A stretch of 42,377 bases of DNA. It comes from Welwitschia mirabilis. Its lineage: Eukaryota > Gnetophyta > Gnetopsida > Welwitschiales. Each line of letters opens with the position of its first letter. Positions within the stretch are counted from its first letter, which is position 1. Location of the stretch: positions 290,865,292 to 290,907,668 of the forward strand of contig JBOZIK010000001.1 of assembly GCA_051453625.1 (NCBI GenBank), in the 5' to 3' direction. The translations under genes were made by a program, and so were the position numbers. This document shows, one piece after another, positions 10,524-20,176 of the stretch. The notes beneath the pieces are model-generated. The model was given only the letters and a program-made list of their open reading frames with translations, was not told the DNA's origin and made no database searches.

Positions 10524-11272
10524 TGTAGAGCTAACATAACAAAACCCAAAGAACACTTTTGAATTGTATTTAAAGAGGAACATAAAATATTAATGAAGTA
10601 TGTAGAAAATAGAGTACTAAAGGACTTGCTTTCTATTACTGAAATAAGAATTATAACACTTATAAATTGGAATCAAATTAGTAGCAATTACATAAGCTCT
10701 TTTTTCAATAGTATCCATTAAATCCTCATATAGGATTTATTACTCTAAGGATTTGTAGCCTTCAAGAGAGAATACAAATAAGCCATAATCTTTATCAAAA
10801 GCAATCTTATCAATTTTTCCAACAAAATCTCTCTCAAGCTTCAACTCTATGATCTGTTACTTCTTCCTTCTCTAAGTCATTCACTAAGGATTTCTCTAAG
10901 TCATGATCTTCATCTCCTCATACCCTCTTATTTATAAAGATTTACTAGAAATCCTTATTAATAGAGAATCCTCTCAATATTATCATTCTACATAATGCAT
11001 TAAAGATAACATGTTCCTTACACATGGATTTACCTTTAACATAAGGTATTTCTTGCACTTTTATCTTTTTCTAAACATAACATATTCTACTCACCAAGAT
11101 TCCTTCTATGCTACTACACATAAAACATACATGACAACTACACATCATGCCATCATGACAATTACACATGGTGAATTTTATTTTCCATACAAGCACATTA
11201 TAACCTTAACAATTAGACCCCTAACCAAAGCACACTCTTTATTTTTTATGTCTTAAGGATGATCTTCCATTA
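10524..11272 (-). repeat. LTR2, middle LTR copy within D
   Basis: Matches LTR1 and LTR3 along its whole length, with - strand ends TAATGG (TG changed to TA) and GCTCTACA. It is preceded on the - strand by AATAGAGGAAG, resembling the purine tract before LTR1, and followed by TCTATAAGAATACC, only weakly like a primer-binding site. The 5 bp on either side (ATAGA and CTTCC in + strand reading) do not match, so I see no target duplication that would mark a simple solo-LTR insertion. Confidence 0.75.
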
Positions 11273-11283
11273 CTTCCTCTATT

Positions 11284-12040
11284 GTTATATGAGTAACAAT
11301 AAAAATTTCATCTTGAACAGCAAGTATTAAACTAACAACATGTCTAATTACCTCTTCCATGTTAAAACTATAATGCTTAGATAGCTAGTGTGTGAAACTC
11401 CTCTATGTACCTTGTTACAAACTTTTCTTCTTGACTAAGTATTTATACATTTCTTATTATCTTTGTCCTATGTAAAAGTAGTGTGAACTTGTCTAGGAAA
11501 CTCTCCTTCATGTAGATTCAAGAATTAAAAGATCTCAATTTTGATGACTCGTCTAAGCATGCTTCCATTAACTAGCTGGTATAGATAGTAAGTGAGTTGA
11601 AGCAATTTTTACCTTCAGTTCTGCATGCATGTTTTGCATTTCAAAGTATTGCTTCATGTCATAGATCCAATACCAATGATTTTCTACTTGCAAAATTTCT
11701 TTAAATGGTGTTATTGGATCTTTTTGTCCTAACTTCATTGAGCCTTTCATAAAGAGATCCTTCTCTTTATCTTGACTCTAGGCTTTATGAATAACATCCT
11801 TCTTTGGTGGCTTCTCTACCATGGAGTGTTTTTCTATGCTTCTCATCTAAAATTGATTCCAAAGGTTTAGGTGTATAGTTCATACTCATCCTCTTTGTCA
11901 TATCCTACATAAAATGCATGATATGTTCTATTACCACTTTTTTTTTTCTATTTGTAGGATGTTTTGGAAAGTAAGAAACTATTGTCTTCTTTGGTAGCAT
12001 CACAAATAAAATCCAATACAAGTTCATATAAAATCCAAAA
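11284..12040 (-). pseudogene. Chromovirus D gag, N-terminal and capsid part
   Basis: Gag would form the virus-like particle. A clear frame at 11750-11568 reads DPITPFKEILQVENHWYW, then WIYDMKQYFEMQNMHAELKV (given in two parts), then KIASTHL. This is the retrotransposon gag pattern W..DME.YFE......E.K...A..HL. Farther on, SQEEKFVTRYIEEFHTLAI (about 11400) fits the KQ....V..Y..EF..L conserved block, and VQDEILLLL the end of the capsid domain. Stops lie between blocks. Translation runs directly up to the purine tract in front of LTR2, so the gag of this part is cut off there. Confidence 0.82.
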
Positions 12041-12043
12041 CTA

Positions 12044-12055
12044 ACTGTAATATCA
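12044..12055 (-). other. Decayed primer-binding site of D (initiator Met tRNA type)
   Basis: On the - strand, one base after the end of LTR3, TGATATTACAGT matches the common plant primer-binding site TGGTATCAGAGC at 8 of 12 positions. The location next to a 5' LTR is as expected. Confidence 0.45.
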
Positions 12056-12056
12056 C

Positions 12057-12814
12057 TACAAAGCTAATGTAATAAAATCTCTAAGACTTGTAGGATTATG
12101 GTTTTAAAGAGAAACAAAAAATATTGAAGAAGTATGTAGAAAATAAAGCATTAAATGTATTAAAGGTGTTACTTTTTATTACTAAAATAGAAATTACAAT
12201 GCTTAAAACCTAAAATTAAAGTAGCAGAGCTTCCATAAATTCTTTCCTTAATAGTGGCATTTAAAGACTCATCCAAGCCTTACTACTCTGATGCATGGTA
12301 ACTGTTAAGAAAGAATACAAGTGAGTCATGATCTTATACCAACAATTATCTCCTCAACTCCTAAATAAGACCTTTAACTCTAGGATTTCTTGCTTCTTCC
12401 TTCTCAAATTTATTCATGAAGGCATTCTCCAAGTAATGCTCTTCATCTTCTTATACCCTATTATATATAAGTCTCTAAGAGAAACCCTCACCAACAAAGA
12501 ATCCTTCAAATATTAACCTCTTACATAATTTACTAAAAATAGGTCTAAAGATAACATGTTCCTTATACATGGATTTCCTCTAAACATGATACATTATTTA
12601 CACATGTTTCTTTTCTTAAACATAACGTATTTCACTCAACAAGAGTGCTTTATGCTATTACACATGATACCTCCATGATGATTGTACATGGTTCCTTCAT
12701 GTTAATTACACATGGTGAGTATTGTTTTCCATACAAGTTCATTAAAACCTTAATAAATAGTTCCCTAACTAAAACACACTCTTTATTTTATTTCTTAAGA
12801 ATGCTTCTACATCA
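12057..12814 (-). repeat. LTR3 (5' LTR) of chromovirus D
   Basis: On the - strand it begins TGATGTAGAAGCATTC and ends GCTTTGTA (CA changed to TA). It aligns with LTR1 and LTR2, for example TATGTAGAAAATAAAGCA at 12133, TTACTTTTTATTACTAAAAT, AATAGTGGCATTTAAAGAC and ACACACTCTTTATTTTATTT near 12774. Confidence 0.8.
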
Positions 12815-12821
12815 CTTAGTC

Positions 12822-12886
12822 TACCTAATAATAAGTATTATCCTTATTATTTTAAAATACATTTAGCAAAGCTATGTATAGAGCTT
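12822..12886 (+). repeat. Right copy of the 64-bp direct repeat flanking D
   Basis: TACCTAATAATAAG...TTATTATTTTAAAATAC...AGCTATGTATAGAGCTT is the partner of 6947-7010. It continues straight into LDVDYA coding sequence of element E, so it is E sequence, not LTR sequence. Confidence 0.7.
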
Positions 12887-12959
12887 GATGTAGACTATGC
12901 TCTAAATAGAGAAGGTACATTACTCATAGATTTATTTTTAAAAATTAATTAGCACTTTT

Positions 12960-15351
12960 AAATTTGTCATTAGCAATTATGCACTTCTTCTCATGTTTTT
13001 GATATTTTTTCCTTTTTTTCTAGATTTCATTCATGTCATACAAAATATTGAATATTTATAAATTTCTCTTGAATGTTATTACAGGGATATTCATTATCAC
13101 ATTTATGAATTCTAGTGATCCTTTTCACGTAAATATTTGAAATGAAAAAGTTATTATCTTCATTACAAATCATTGAATCAAAAAAATTCAAGAATCATAG
13201 TAAACCAAACTAGTTTTTAAAAATAGAATTGGATGCATCTACAATCCAAGAAGAAGAGGAAGATAAGGAGATTTGATCCTAATTATTGTCAAAATCTTAT
13301 TAAAAATGAATCATGTAGATTATGCAAATCCATTTGAATTTTAATTAAAGGAATAAATCCTAAGGAAATTGATGCCATTATTAGTTCTATGCCACTATTA
13401 ATGTTTTAGAGTATGGTGTACCTAACAAAAGTCAGAGCAATAACTAACTATAAAGAAATAAAATGAAATTAATAGAGATGAATAAAATTTAATTAAACAT
13501 TAAAAAAACTAATAAATGTTTTGAAAGAATCCACTTGGTTAATCTTAGTTATTAAGCAATCTTGCTTTAGCAAAATTCAATAAGCCTTGATGTATCAAGC
13601 ATTTGAAATTGACTATAAAGCTCTATCCCTGATGCTATAAAAATTCTTTTTGTTATTTCATCATAAATTCCTTTTGGATATGTATTTCTTTACTCTTACT
13701 CTTTCATTCTCATTTTTTTAATTAATCTCCATTATGACTTTCATGGATATGATAAGGGCTTATCTTATCATGAGGTTTGACCCCCCTTTTTTTCCTCCCT
13801 AAGCATGTGAGAATGATTGTTTCATGAGGTAACTTCTTTACTAAGTATAAGAACATATTTTGTACTAGATAATTATTTATTATTATACTTGGATTATTGG
13901 TTAATGTTATTTGATCTATGATTGGATTTTTTTTTCATTTCCATCATTAATGCATTTATAATTACTTACATGATAGTAGTTTATTTCAAATGTTATTTTA
14001 TATTTATTTAATTTTATTAACTTTAGTGTTTTATTAGGGTTGTATTTGAGTAAATATTAATGTGTTATATCTATAACATATTTCTTTTTTTTTGTTTTCT
14101 AAATTGCATTATAAGATGACCCATATCTAAATAGTGGTAATATTATTTCTATATTACAAATTTTTTAGTTTACATATATGATATTTGAGATCTGTAGTAG
14201 ATGATCTATTATTTACTCATAAAACCTTTACTGTTGAATGATCTATCATTTTCTATTAAGAAATTATTGTTATTTTTATGGTTGTCTTTATTTCTACTTT
14301 GTTAGTTGTATGTCTTATATAAATAATAATTTTCAATGGCAAGTAGGAGATGTTTTAATTTGTTATTTTTATATTTCTCTTTTAGAGTTCCTTTTTCTTT
14401 TTATTGATAGTTTGATTTGGATTAAATAAATGATTATTAGCTTTAAAATTCCCTTGTGATCGTTATGAAATAATGACAATTAGAATTAGGTGTACCAAAG
14501 TTTAGAGTCCTACTTTTGATTTCAATACTACTACACTATGGCTTGAATAATATGCCATATTTCTAAACATTTCTTTGAATATCAATTGTTGAAGCATAAT
14601 AAGTATTGATCTAATTAAAATTTTCCTCTCTTTTAAAAAATCTTACTTTATAATAACTAATGTAAATTTCTAACGACGTTAATAGGAGGCACTAATCTCA
14701 TTAAGAAAAAGATGTTATTATTCTCTTAAATTAACGAAAAAATAAAATTTTGAATACTAAATATTTAATAATATTATGTTTCTTTTTAATATTCTCTTAA
14801 CTAGTTATAATGGTATTTTAATAATAACATTAAGATACTTATATCTAATTTTTTATAAATTTATCTTCATATTTATGTTAGGGAAAATTGACATAACAAT
14901 ATATTTTATACATTGAAATGATAAGATTAATTTTTTTTTAACTTTACTTGTTTTCCTACTTAGAGAAAAACCCATGGATGATCCTTGTTGGCTAAAGAAA
15001 TAACTACTAAATTATTAAGTCTTACTTGTAATTCATATCTAAAAAATTAAAACCTATGCCTAAATGCATCTTAAAGAGATGTGTAAGAATCATAATCTAA
15101 TCCATATACAAAATGAAATGTAAATTTTGTGATAGAGTTGAAATCATTAGTATTATGAATCATGTCAAAGCCATATATGAATTAAATTCTAATAGTAACT
15201 TTATTTTTAATTTATTTTTAAAGATCAATCAAATCTTATGCAATGGCATAAATAATTGAAGTCATTTTAACTCAAAATAATATCACAAATGCATAATCTA
15301 TTTTCAAACTTTTAAGAATTCCTAGACATAAGGATAAATATTTTTGTTATG
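12960..15351. other. A+T-rich stretch without readable genes
   Basis: I translated parts of this by eye and found no domain. It holds a weak inverted repeat ATGATAAG...CTTATCAT near 13750 and short homopolymer runs (for example CCCCCC followed by T7 at about 13783). The hydrophobic frame at 14238-14429 is most likely chance in T-rich DNA. Confidence 0.4.
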
Positions 15352-15356
15352 ATTAT
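15352..15356. repeat. Target-site duplication ATTAT, left
   Basis: ATTAT directly precedes the 5' LTR of element BC and is repeated directly after its 3' LTR at 24142-24146. Five bp is the normal length for Ty3/gypsy integrases. Confidence 0.75.
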
Positions 15357-16538
15357 TGATAACATATAAAAATTGACATTCAAATCAAGTATATTAGGCT
15401 AATTTACCTTAGAAGAAGACATTAATTTAACTTTTTTATCATAAAATTATTTCTTTGACCATTGTTAATATAATTTGTGAACTCATGAACTTCCTCATGA
15501 TTATTGTAGGTAATATGGTGCATCATGGAGTTCATGTCAAAAGATGAAGGTATTCTAGCTTAAAACACTAGCACAGCCAACCAGGTCATTAGCGCTACTA
15601 GTCCTCTAGAGAAAAACACTATAAAGGTTACATTCTAAAGTTGTCTCAGGGAAGCGATTAATTTCTAGTTATGGAGTCAAGGGTTATAACACTAAACTCT
15701 GACAAAATGCATGGCTATGAAAATGACAAATTCCCAATTTTAAAACCCTAATTAAAAAACCCTAAACTTATTTTTACCTATAAAAAAGGCTAAGTGCCTT
15801 TGTTTATAATTATCCTTAACTAGTGAAATTGTTGAATCATTAAATCATGGATCATCATGTCTTTTTAAGGTCCTCCATTAGGAGTGGACTATTTTTAAGG
15901 CTAGCTTGATGAGTCTATATTAGTTTAGTTTTCTTTCCTTAATGTAATTAATTCCTATTATTTTATGAAATAATAGGGGTTCTCATCCTTGATTTTGAGT
16001 TGCAATTAACATTGTACTTTTAATGCTTGAATGCATTTACATATTTGTCAAGTACTTCCATTTTCAGAGTGAGTTTCTTTAGTTCACTACTTGGTTATAG
16101 TCATCTTACTTAATGGTTTTTAGGCATTTTTTTCTACTTTCCATTCTTGCGTTAGGCCATAAAGGACTAAAGTGACTAAGAGATTTACCACTATTCATTG
16201 GGGAAATGAGATTATATCATCATGAACTGAACCATTATGACTTAAACAAACTTTAATATTTATTTAGGAATTTGTAATATATGGTAAAGTGAATATTTTT
16301 CCATGAGATGATTTAAGTTTTTCCTTTAGAGTTAGTTTGTTTCCCTACTTTCACCATCGAATTTCATTTCATCTCAATCTTAATTTTAGTTTGTATTGAA
16401 CCCTTTGCAAATTAGGGAAGCTTATGTCATCACTGTTTAGTTTTCTAGCTTGATTTATCCCTATAGAAAGAATGATACTAGGACTCTACTATAATGTAAG
16501 CCCTCATTAAAAATATTTGTAAAAGAATGATATGAACA
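15357..16538 (+). repeat. 5' LTR of element BC
   Basis: Begins TGATAACATA and ends TATGAACA. It aligns with 23035-24141 over its whole length: ACATT(C)AAA(T/C)CAAGT near the start, CATCCTAAAGTT/CATTCTAAAGTT, CCTATAAAAAA at 15777, GATTTTGAGTTGCAATTAA, GGCCATAAAGGACTAAAGTGAC, CCATGAACTGAACCATTATGACTT and AGAATGATACTAGGACTC. The pattern is that of plant Athila-type LTRs. Confidence 0.85.
15778..15789 (+). promoter_or_regulatory. LTR TATA box of BC
   Basis: CTATAAAAAAGG in the middle of the LTR, followed about 10 bp later by AAGTGCCTTTGTTTATAA. The same position holds CTATAAAAAATGG at 23441 in the 3' LTR and TCTAAAAAGG at 3449 in LTR A. It fits the U3/R boundary promoter; activity is not expected in so decayed a copy. 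Confidence 0.5.
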
Positions 16539-16544
16539 TCTTTT

Positions 16545-16562
16545 TGGAACTGTTATCAGGGA
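16545..16562 (+). other. Primer-binding site of BC, tRNA-Asp type, decayed
   Basis: TGGAACTGTTATCAGGGA, six bases after the 5' LTR, matches the Athila primer-binding site TGGCGCCGTTGCCGGGGA at 12 of 18 positions. Five of the six changes are C-to-T or G-to-A, the signature of deaminated methylcytosine in this very CpG-rich site. Confidence 0.75.
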
Positions 16563-17480
16563 TAATGGCATTGTAGCTTCATAGAAGATGATGATCTTTT
16601 TTTTTTTTTTTGCATTTTTAGTTTAGTTTTTAAGTTTCTTGCACTTTCAATGGTTGTTACTAGTTATTTCTAGTGTTACCCGAACTAGTCCACTTTCATT
16701 TCAAGTATTTTATTTTTATTTTCATACTTTCTAATGGTGGGTTTTTGTTACTTCTATTGATACCCAAACTAGTCCATTTTCTAAGATCTATTAAGGTTTT
16801 ACTATAATCTAAATAATTTTCATATCAAATCTTTGTGGTTGCAGGTCTAACAAAGTTTTTTATAGGTTTGCAACCTAGATGAGGATTAAAAATGTGAACT
16901 TCAAAAACTAATAAGAGCTCACCTTTTGTTTTTATTTTTTGTTTCTATAATTTTCATTATGATGGTAAGTTTTAGTTTTCTATATGTTTTAATTTTTGTT
17001 GTAAAATTCTTCAAAAAGAAAAAAGGTTTAGTGTTTTCTTTATTAGGTTTTATTTTTCAAAACTCTTTATCATCTAGAATTTTTTCTATATATTTTTTGT
17101 TTGCTATAATGTAAACCATTTTCATTGTATTTATGACTAACAGACTCATTTTTCAAATCATAAAACTCCAAACAATTAGTGTTGCCACTTTTCCTCATCG
17201 GTGTCACTAACCTTCCTGAGAATTAAGCTTTGAAACTCAGTCAAAACATCTATTAAATCTATAAAACCCATTTTACTCTTGGGATTTCAAAGTAAAATGT
17301 CTATTTTTGCATGTGTTGAATGTGTAATAAATTAGGATGTTTAATTAGAATTTCATCTAATAAAAACATAGACCCTAGTACTAATAATAATAATGAATAG
17401 AGACCTCCTTCAAAAAATCAACCCCATGAAGAAACCCATAAAGAACAACAATCACAACAATCCAATTAGAACACCTAATA
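16563..17480 (+). other. Leader between primer-binding site and gag of BC
   Basis: T-rich leader with T15 at 16598 and two repeats of a TAGT(T/G)...ACCC(G/A)AACTAGTCCA block (about 16670 and 16755). It contains ATGAGGATTAAAAATGTG followed by AACTTCAAAAACTAA near 16880, an arrangement also common in Athila leaders. The hydrophobic frame 16926-17114 is probably incidental. Confidence 0.4.
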
Positions 17481-18960
17481 CATCTTCTAAAGCCTTCATT
17501 ACAACATGTCCTTCTTAAATGAAGAGTTGTTAAAAAACCTATATAACCATTACCTTAACTATTAAGCACTCAAAACCTAAGATAATATGTATCAGAAAAT
17601 TAGTATAACTACCATAACAAATTCCCCAGACAAACTCTTAAAGATCACCTACAACCTTAGTACCTAGGAACTTTATCATATATAATACAATCTATGATAG
17701 CATGTAGGTTATATTTTAAGTTACCTACTATTTAGTTACTTCTTCATTTTCATGGATTATAATTAGAAGACTCATACCTACATTTAAAATAATTTAAATG
17801 CATGTCATTGATCTTATCTTAATTTCTCAATACCCTAGACATCCTAAAATTAATCCTCTTCATATTCTTCATTAAGAAAAAAGTGAAAGCCTAGTGTTAT
17901 GTCTTTAAATCTCTTTCGATTAGATCTTGAGCAAATCTAAATAAAGCCTTCATCTCTAATTTTTTTTTTAAGTTATAAAACCAATGCTATTAAATGAGAA
18001 ATTTTGAACTACTAGTAAAAAGATCATAAAACTATCTTAAAAACTTTAGAAAGATTTAAGAACCTATTACAAAAATTCCTCCAATATGAATTTGAACTAG
18101 GTAGGATCATTAGATTTTTCTATAAAGGATTGTTATCAAATAATAAGCAATTAAGTGAAATGATGAGTAGGATAGCTTTCTAAATTTTGTATCACAAGAC
18201 ATTTGGAACTATCTAGAATTTGTAGTTAAAAGCTCTAAAAATTAGAAAAATCCTATTGAACCATCTAGATCCCATTATTCAGTTAGGTGAACAAAAGTAC
18301 TAGATAACTTTGACATCACTAATCAAATAAAAAAAATTTTTTGAGAAGAGGAGAATTCCTCATTACTTCATCTAAACCCTCGATCTTCAAACTTAAATGT
18401 TTGATCTACTACATAGACTTTCATGAAATAATTGAGTATCCCTTCATGCATATTTTCCAAAATACAAGTAATGAGTAAATAAATACATTAGAATATCATT
18501 GGTAAAACCATAAGAATAATCCTTACTCCAATACCAATAATCATGGGTGGAGAAATCATCCTAATTTTTCTTGGAAATAGAACAATGTCCAAAGTCATAA
18601 GAGTTAGTTAAGAAACTATTTTTCATTATCTTTTCATTCATATCATTTAAACTAATACCATCCAAACTACCATCTCTTATCAAACCATCAACTTACTTCA
18701 TCAAATACATTGAAGGATATATTTAAGAAGTTTCTAAAACTACAAATGCAAAGGAATTAGAAACTTGAATAAAACCTTCAATAGCTTCAGTAAACCACCA
18801 CCCATATTCTCTTTTCTTTAAACCATTAACAGCTTGAAAAACTTCCAATGAGCCCACAATCAAATCTTAGAGGAATTAAAATCATGAAAGAAATATAACC
18901 AAATGACATAGAAGAAACCAAGGCTATTCATCTAAAAAGTGAAAAAGAGAAAAATCAATA
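17481..18960 (+). pseudogene. Athila-type gag of BC
   Basis: Gag would form the particle shell. Readable in order: SLRKKWKPSVMSL (approximate, about 17870), LERFKNLLQKF (family LDRFRKLLQQCP), YEFELGRIIRFFYKGLLSNN (family HGYETWRLVSFFYEGLTPQN) then KQLSEMMS near 18150 (family RQFVEMMC), PYSNTNNHGWRNHPNFSWK at 18521-18577 (family YNPGWRNHPNFSW, a hallmark of Athila gag), TLKDIFKKFLKLQ near 18700, EKLPMSPQSNLRG near 18840 (family GKLPSQPQ.NPRG), and ETKAIHLKSEK near 18920 (family AITLRSGK). Many stops and frameshifts separate these blocks. No CCHC knuckle is seen, as is usual for this lineage. Confidence 0.87.
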
Positions 18961-19029
18961 ACTTAGAAAACCAAACTAATGAGAACCAATGCCCTTGAAA
19001 AACAATAAGAAGCATGAATAGTAGAGGAA

Positions 19030-19618
19030 CTAGAAAAACCCTTGCCCATTTACCAAGAACCTCTACTATTTCCATAATAATTAATAAACAAGAACATTAT
19101 ACAAAAACAATTAGAGACCCTAAAGATTTTTAAGAAAGTTAAGAGAAACATTCCCCTCCTAGAAGCCATCAAATAAGTACCTTCTTATGAATAATTCCTT
19201 AAAGACATGTGCATAATAAAGAGGTAAATGAATGTCAAAAGCAAGGCCTTCTTAGCACAATAAACTAGTGCAATAATTTAGAAGCAATTTAAACCCAGGT
19301 ACAAAGACTTTGGCTACCATATAATTGCCATCACAATTGGAGACACATACTTAAAATAAGCCCTATGATATTCAGGAGCTAGTGTAATCCTACTTCCTTA
19401 GGGTATAGATAGAGAATTAGGTTCAAAAGGGCTTAAAACCACCAATCCTTAATTACAACTTGTTGATTATTATTTGAAAATACCATTTGAAATAATTGAA
19501 TATATCATTAGTAGTATAGGTAGTTGCTATTTTCCAATGGATTTGTGGTTCTAAACATGAAAAACACAGTCAATCAATTAGTTCCCTTTATTTTAAGTGG
19601 CCTTTTCTTATGACATAA
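19030..19618 (+). pseudogene. Athila-type protease of BC with preceding linker
   Basis: The linker reads EKPLPIYQEPL, then IFKKVKRNIPLLEAIK and VPSYE-stop-FLKDM at about 19125-19205 (family FKKLHINIPFVEAL.QMPSYAKFLKDI). The protease reads IGDTYLK-stop-AL-stop-YSGASVILLP at 19336-19398 (family IGDTYFDRALCDLGASVNLMP), then IIEYIISSIGSCYFPMDLW (family GIVEDVLVKVGKFYFPVDF) and PFLMT-stop-NALINCKNG (family RPFLATANALINCRNG). The catalytic Asp of D-L-G-A is changed to Tyr (YSGAS, 19369-19383), so it could not cut. It would have processed the Gag-Pol precursor. Confidence 0.85.
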
Positions 19619-20176
19619 AATGCTCTTATTAATTGTAAGAATGGTCTAATAAAGATTTCATTTGAAAACATAAAAGTGGATTTGAATATTTTTAATATTT
19701 TTAAATTACTAGGGGATACCAATGTGATTAATTTTGTTTATAGAGTTTGTGATTTTAACTCTTCTTCTAGTGAGCAAAATGTTGATCCCTCTTATAATCT
19801 TTCTGATGATCCGGACTCAGCCTTTGATGAATTATTAGAAAAGAATAAAAATGCTATAGATTGGACTTCATATGATTTCAAATGTTTAGACTTTTCTACT
19901 TGCACTCGACATGTCCTTTCCAAATTCTTATGCTTACGCCTAGAGTTGTTCCTTGAAAATATCATCCTTCCTATTCTCTATTTAGATAACCATCAATTTG
20001 AGCCTCCTAACTACAACATTTTTTATTTTTCCTCTTTGTATACCATTGAAAAACCTTTTTGTAATAACAAATTTCAATTTGCGATAAACCAAATGATACC
20101 CAATGATGTTTTATTTATAAAAAATCCCAAACACCACCAACCCTTTAAGCCTTATCACACATCCATTCCATTCTAA
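19619..20176 (+). pseudogene. Open 186-codon stretch: end of protease and pre-RT linker of BC
   Basis: The longest uninterrupted frame of the window. It starts right after a stop at 19616; the first ATG is at 19676 (166 codons), but homology already begins at NALINCKNGLIKISFEN, so the ATG is not a natural start. It continues VDLNIFNIFKLLGDTN (family LELNVFNMCKQPGDD), a Ser-rich and acidic linker, and LLEKNKNAIDW with STCTRHVL, which resembles the conserved LL..HKKAIGWT...S.C.H.I segment just before RT. After residue about 90 (counted from the ATG) I recognise nothing. The RT that should follow is missing. Being open is notable in so broken an element, but chance cannot be excluded. Confidence 0.6.

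Larger units (their letters stand above)
7000..12814 (-). mobile_element. Chromovirus (Ty3/gypsy) D with three LTR copies
   Basis: On the - strand the order is LTR3 (12057-12814), primer-binding-like site, gag, LTR2 (10524-11272), rest of gag with zinc knuckle, protease, truncated RT, integrase, GPY/F, chromodomain, purine tract, LTR1 (7000-7762). The chromodomain after the integrase and the HLLLGR protease end put it among chromoviruses; clade not determined. A normal element has two LTRs, so D is either a product of recombination between elements or has a solo LTR inside. No matching 5-bp duplication is visible around LTR2, and the bases before it resemble a purine tract, which favours recombination. 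All frames are broken. Confidence 0.8.
12822..15351 (+). mobile_element. Host Athila-type element E, right segment
   Basis: Starts with E sequence repeated from the left side of D, then LDVDYALNREGTLL at about 12886, matching LDVEYAYKREETLL in A (1902) and LDLEYALNREGALP in BC (21967). Therefore the 3' ORF of E resumes here. After about 12960 the match to the other copies fades. No LTR of E was recognised before element BC starts at 15357; it may be deleted, too diverged, or beyond BC. Confidence 0.55.

Noticed and set aside
11011-11256. 81-codon + strand frame with His/Thr-rich part
   Set aside because: Lies in LTR2 of D, opposite to the element's direction; the ACACAT repeats come from LTR sequence.
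12645-12866. 73-codon + strand frame
   Set aside because: Lies across LTR3 and the flanking repeat; a shadow of LTR sequence.
14238-17114. Hydrophobic frames at 14238-14429 and 16926-17114 as small membrane proteins
   Set aside because: T-rich DNA yields Phe/Leu/Ile runs by chance, and the second lies in the leader of element BC. No start context or homology.
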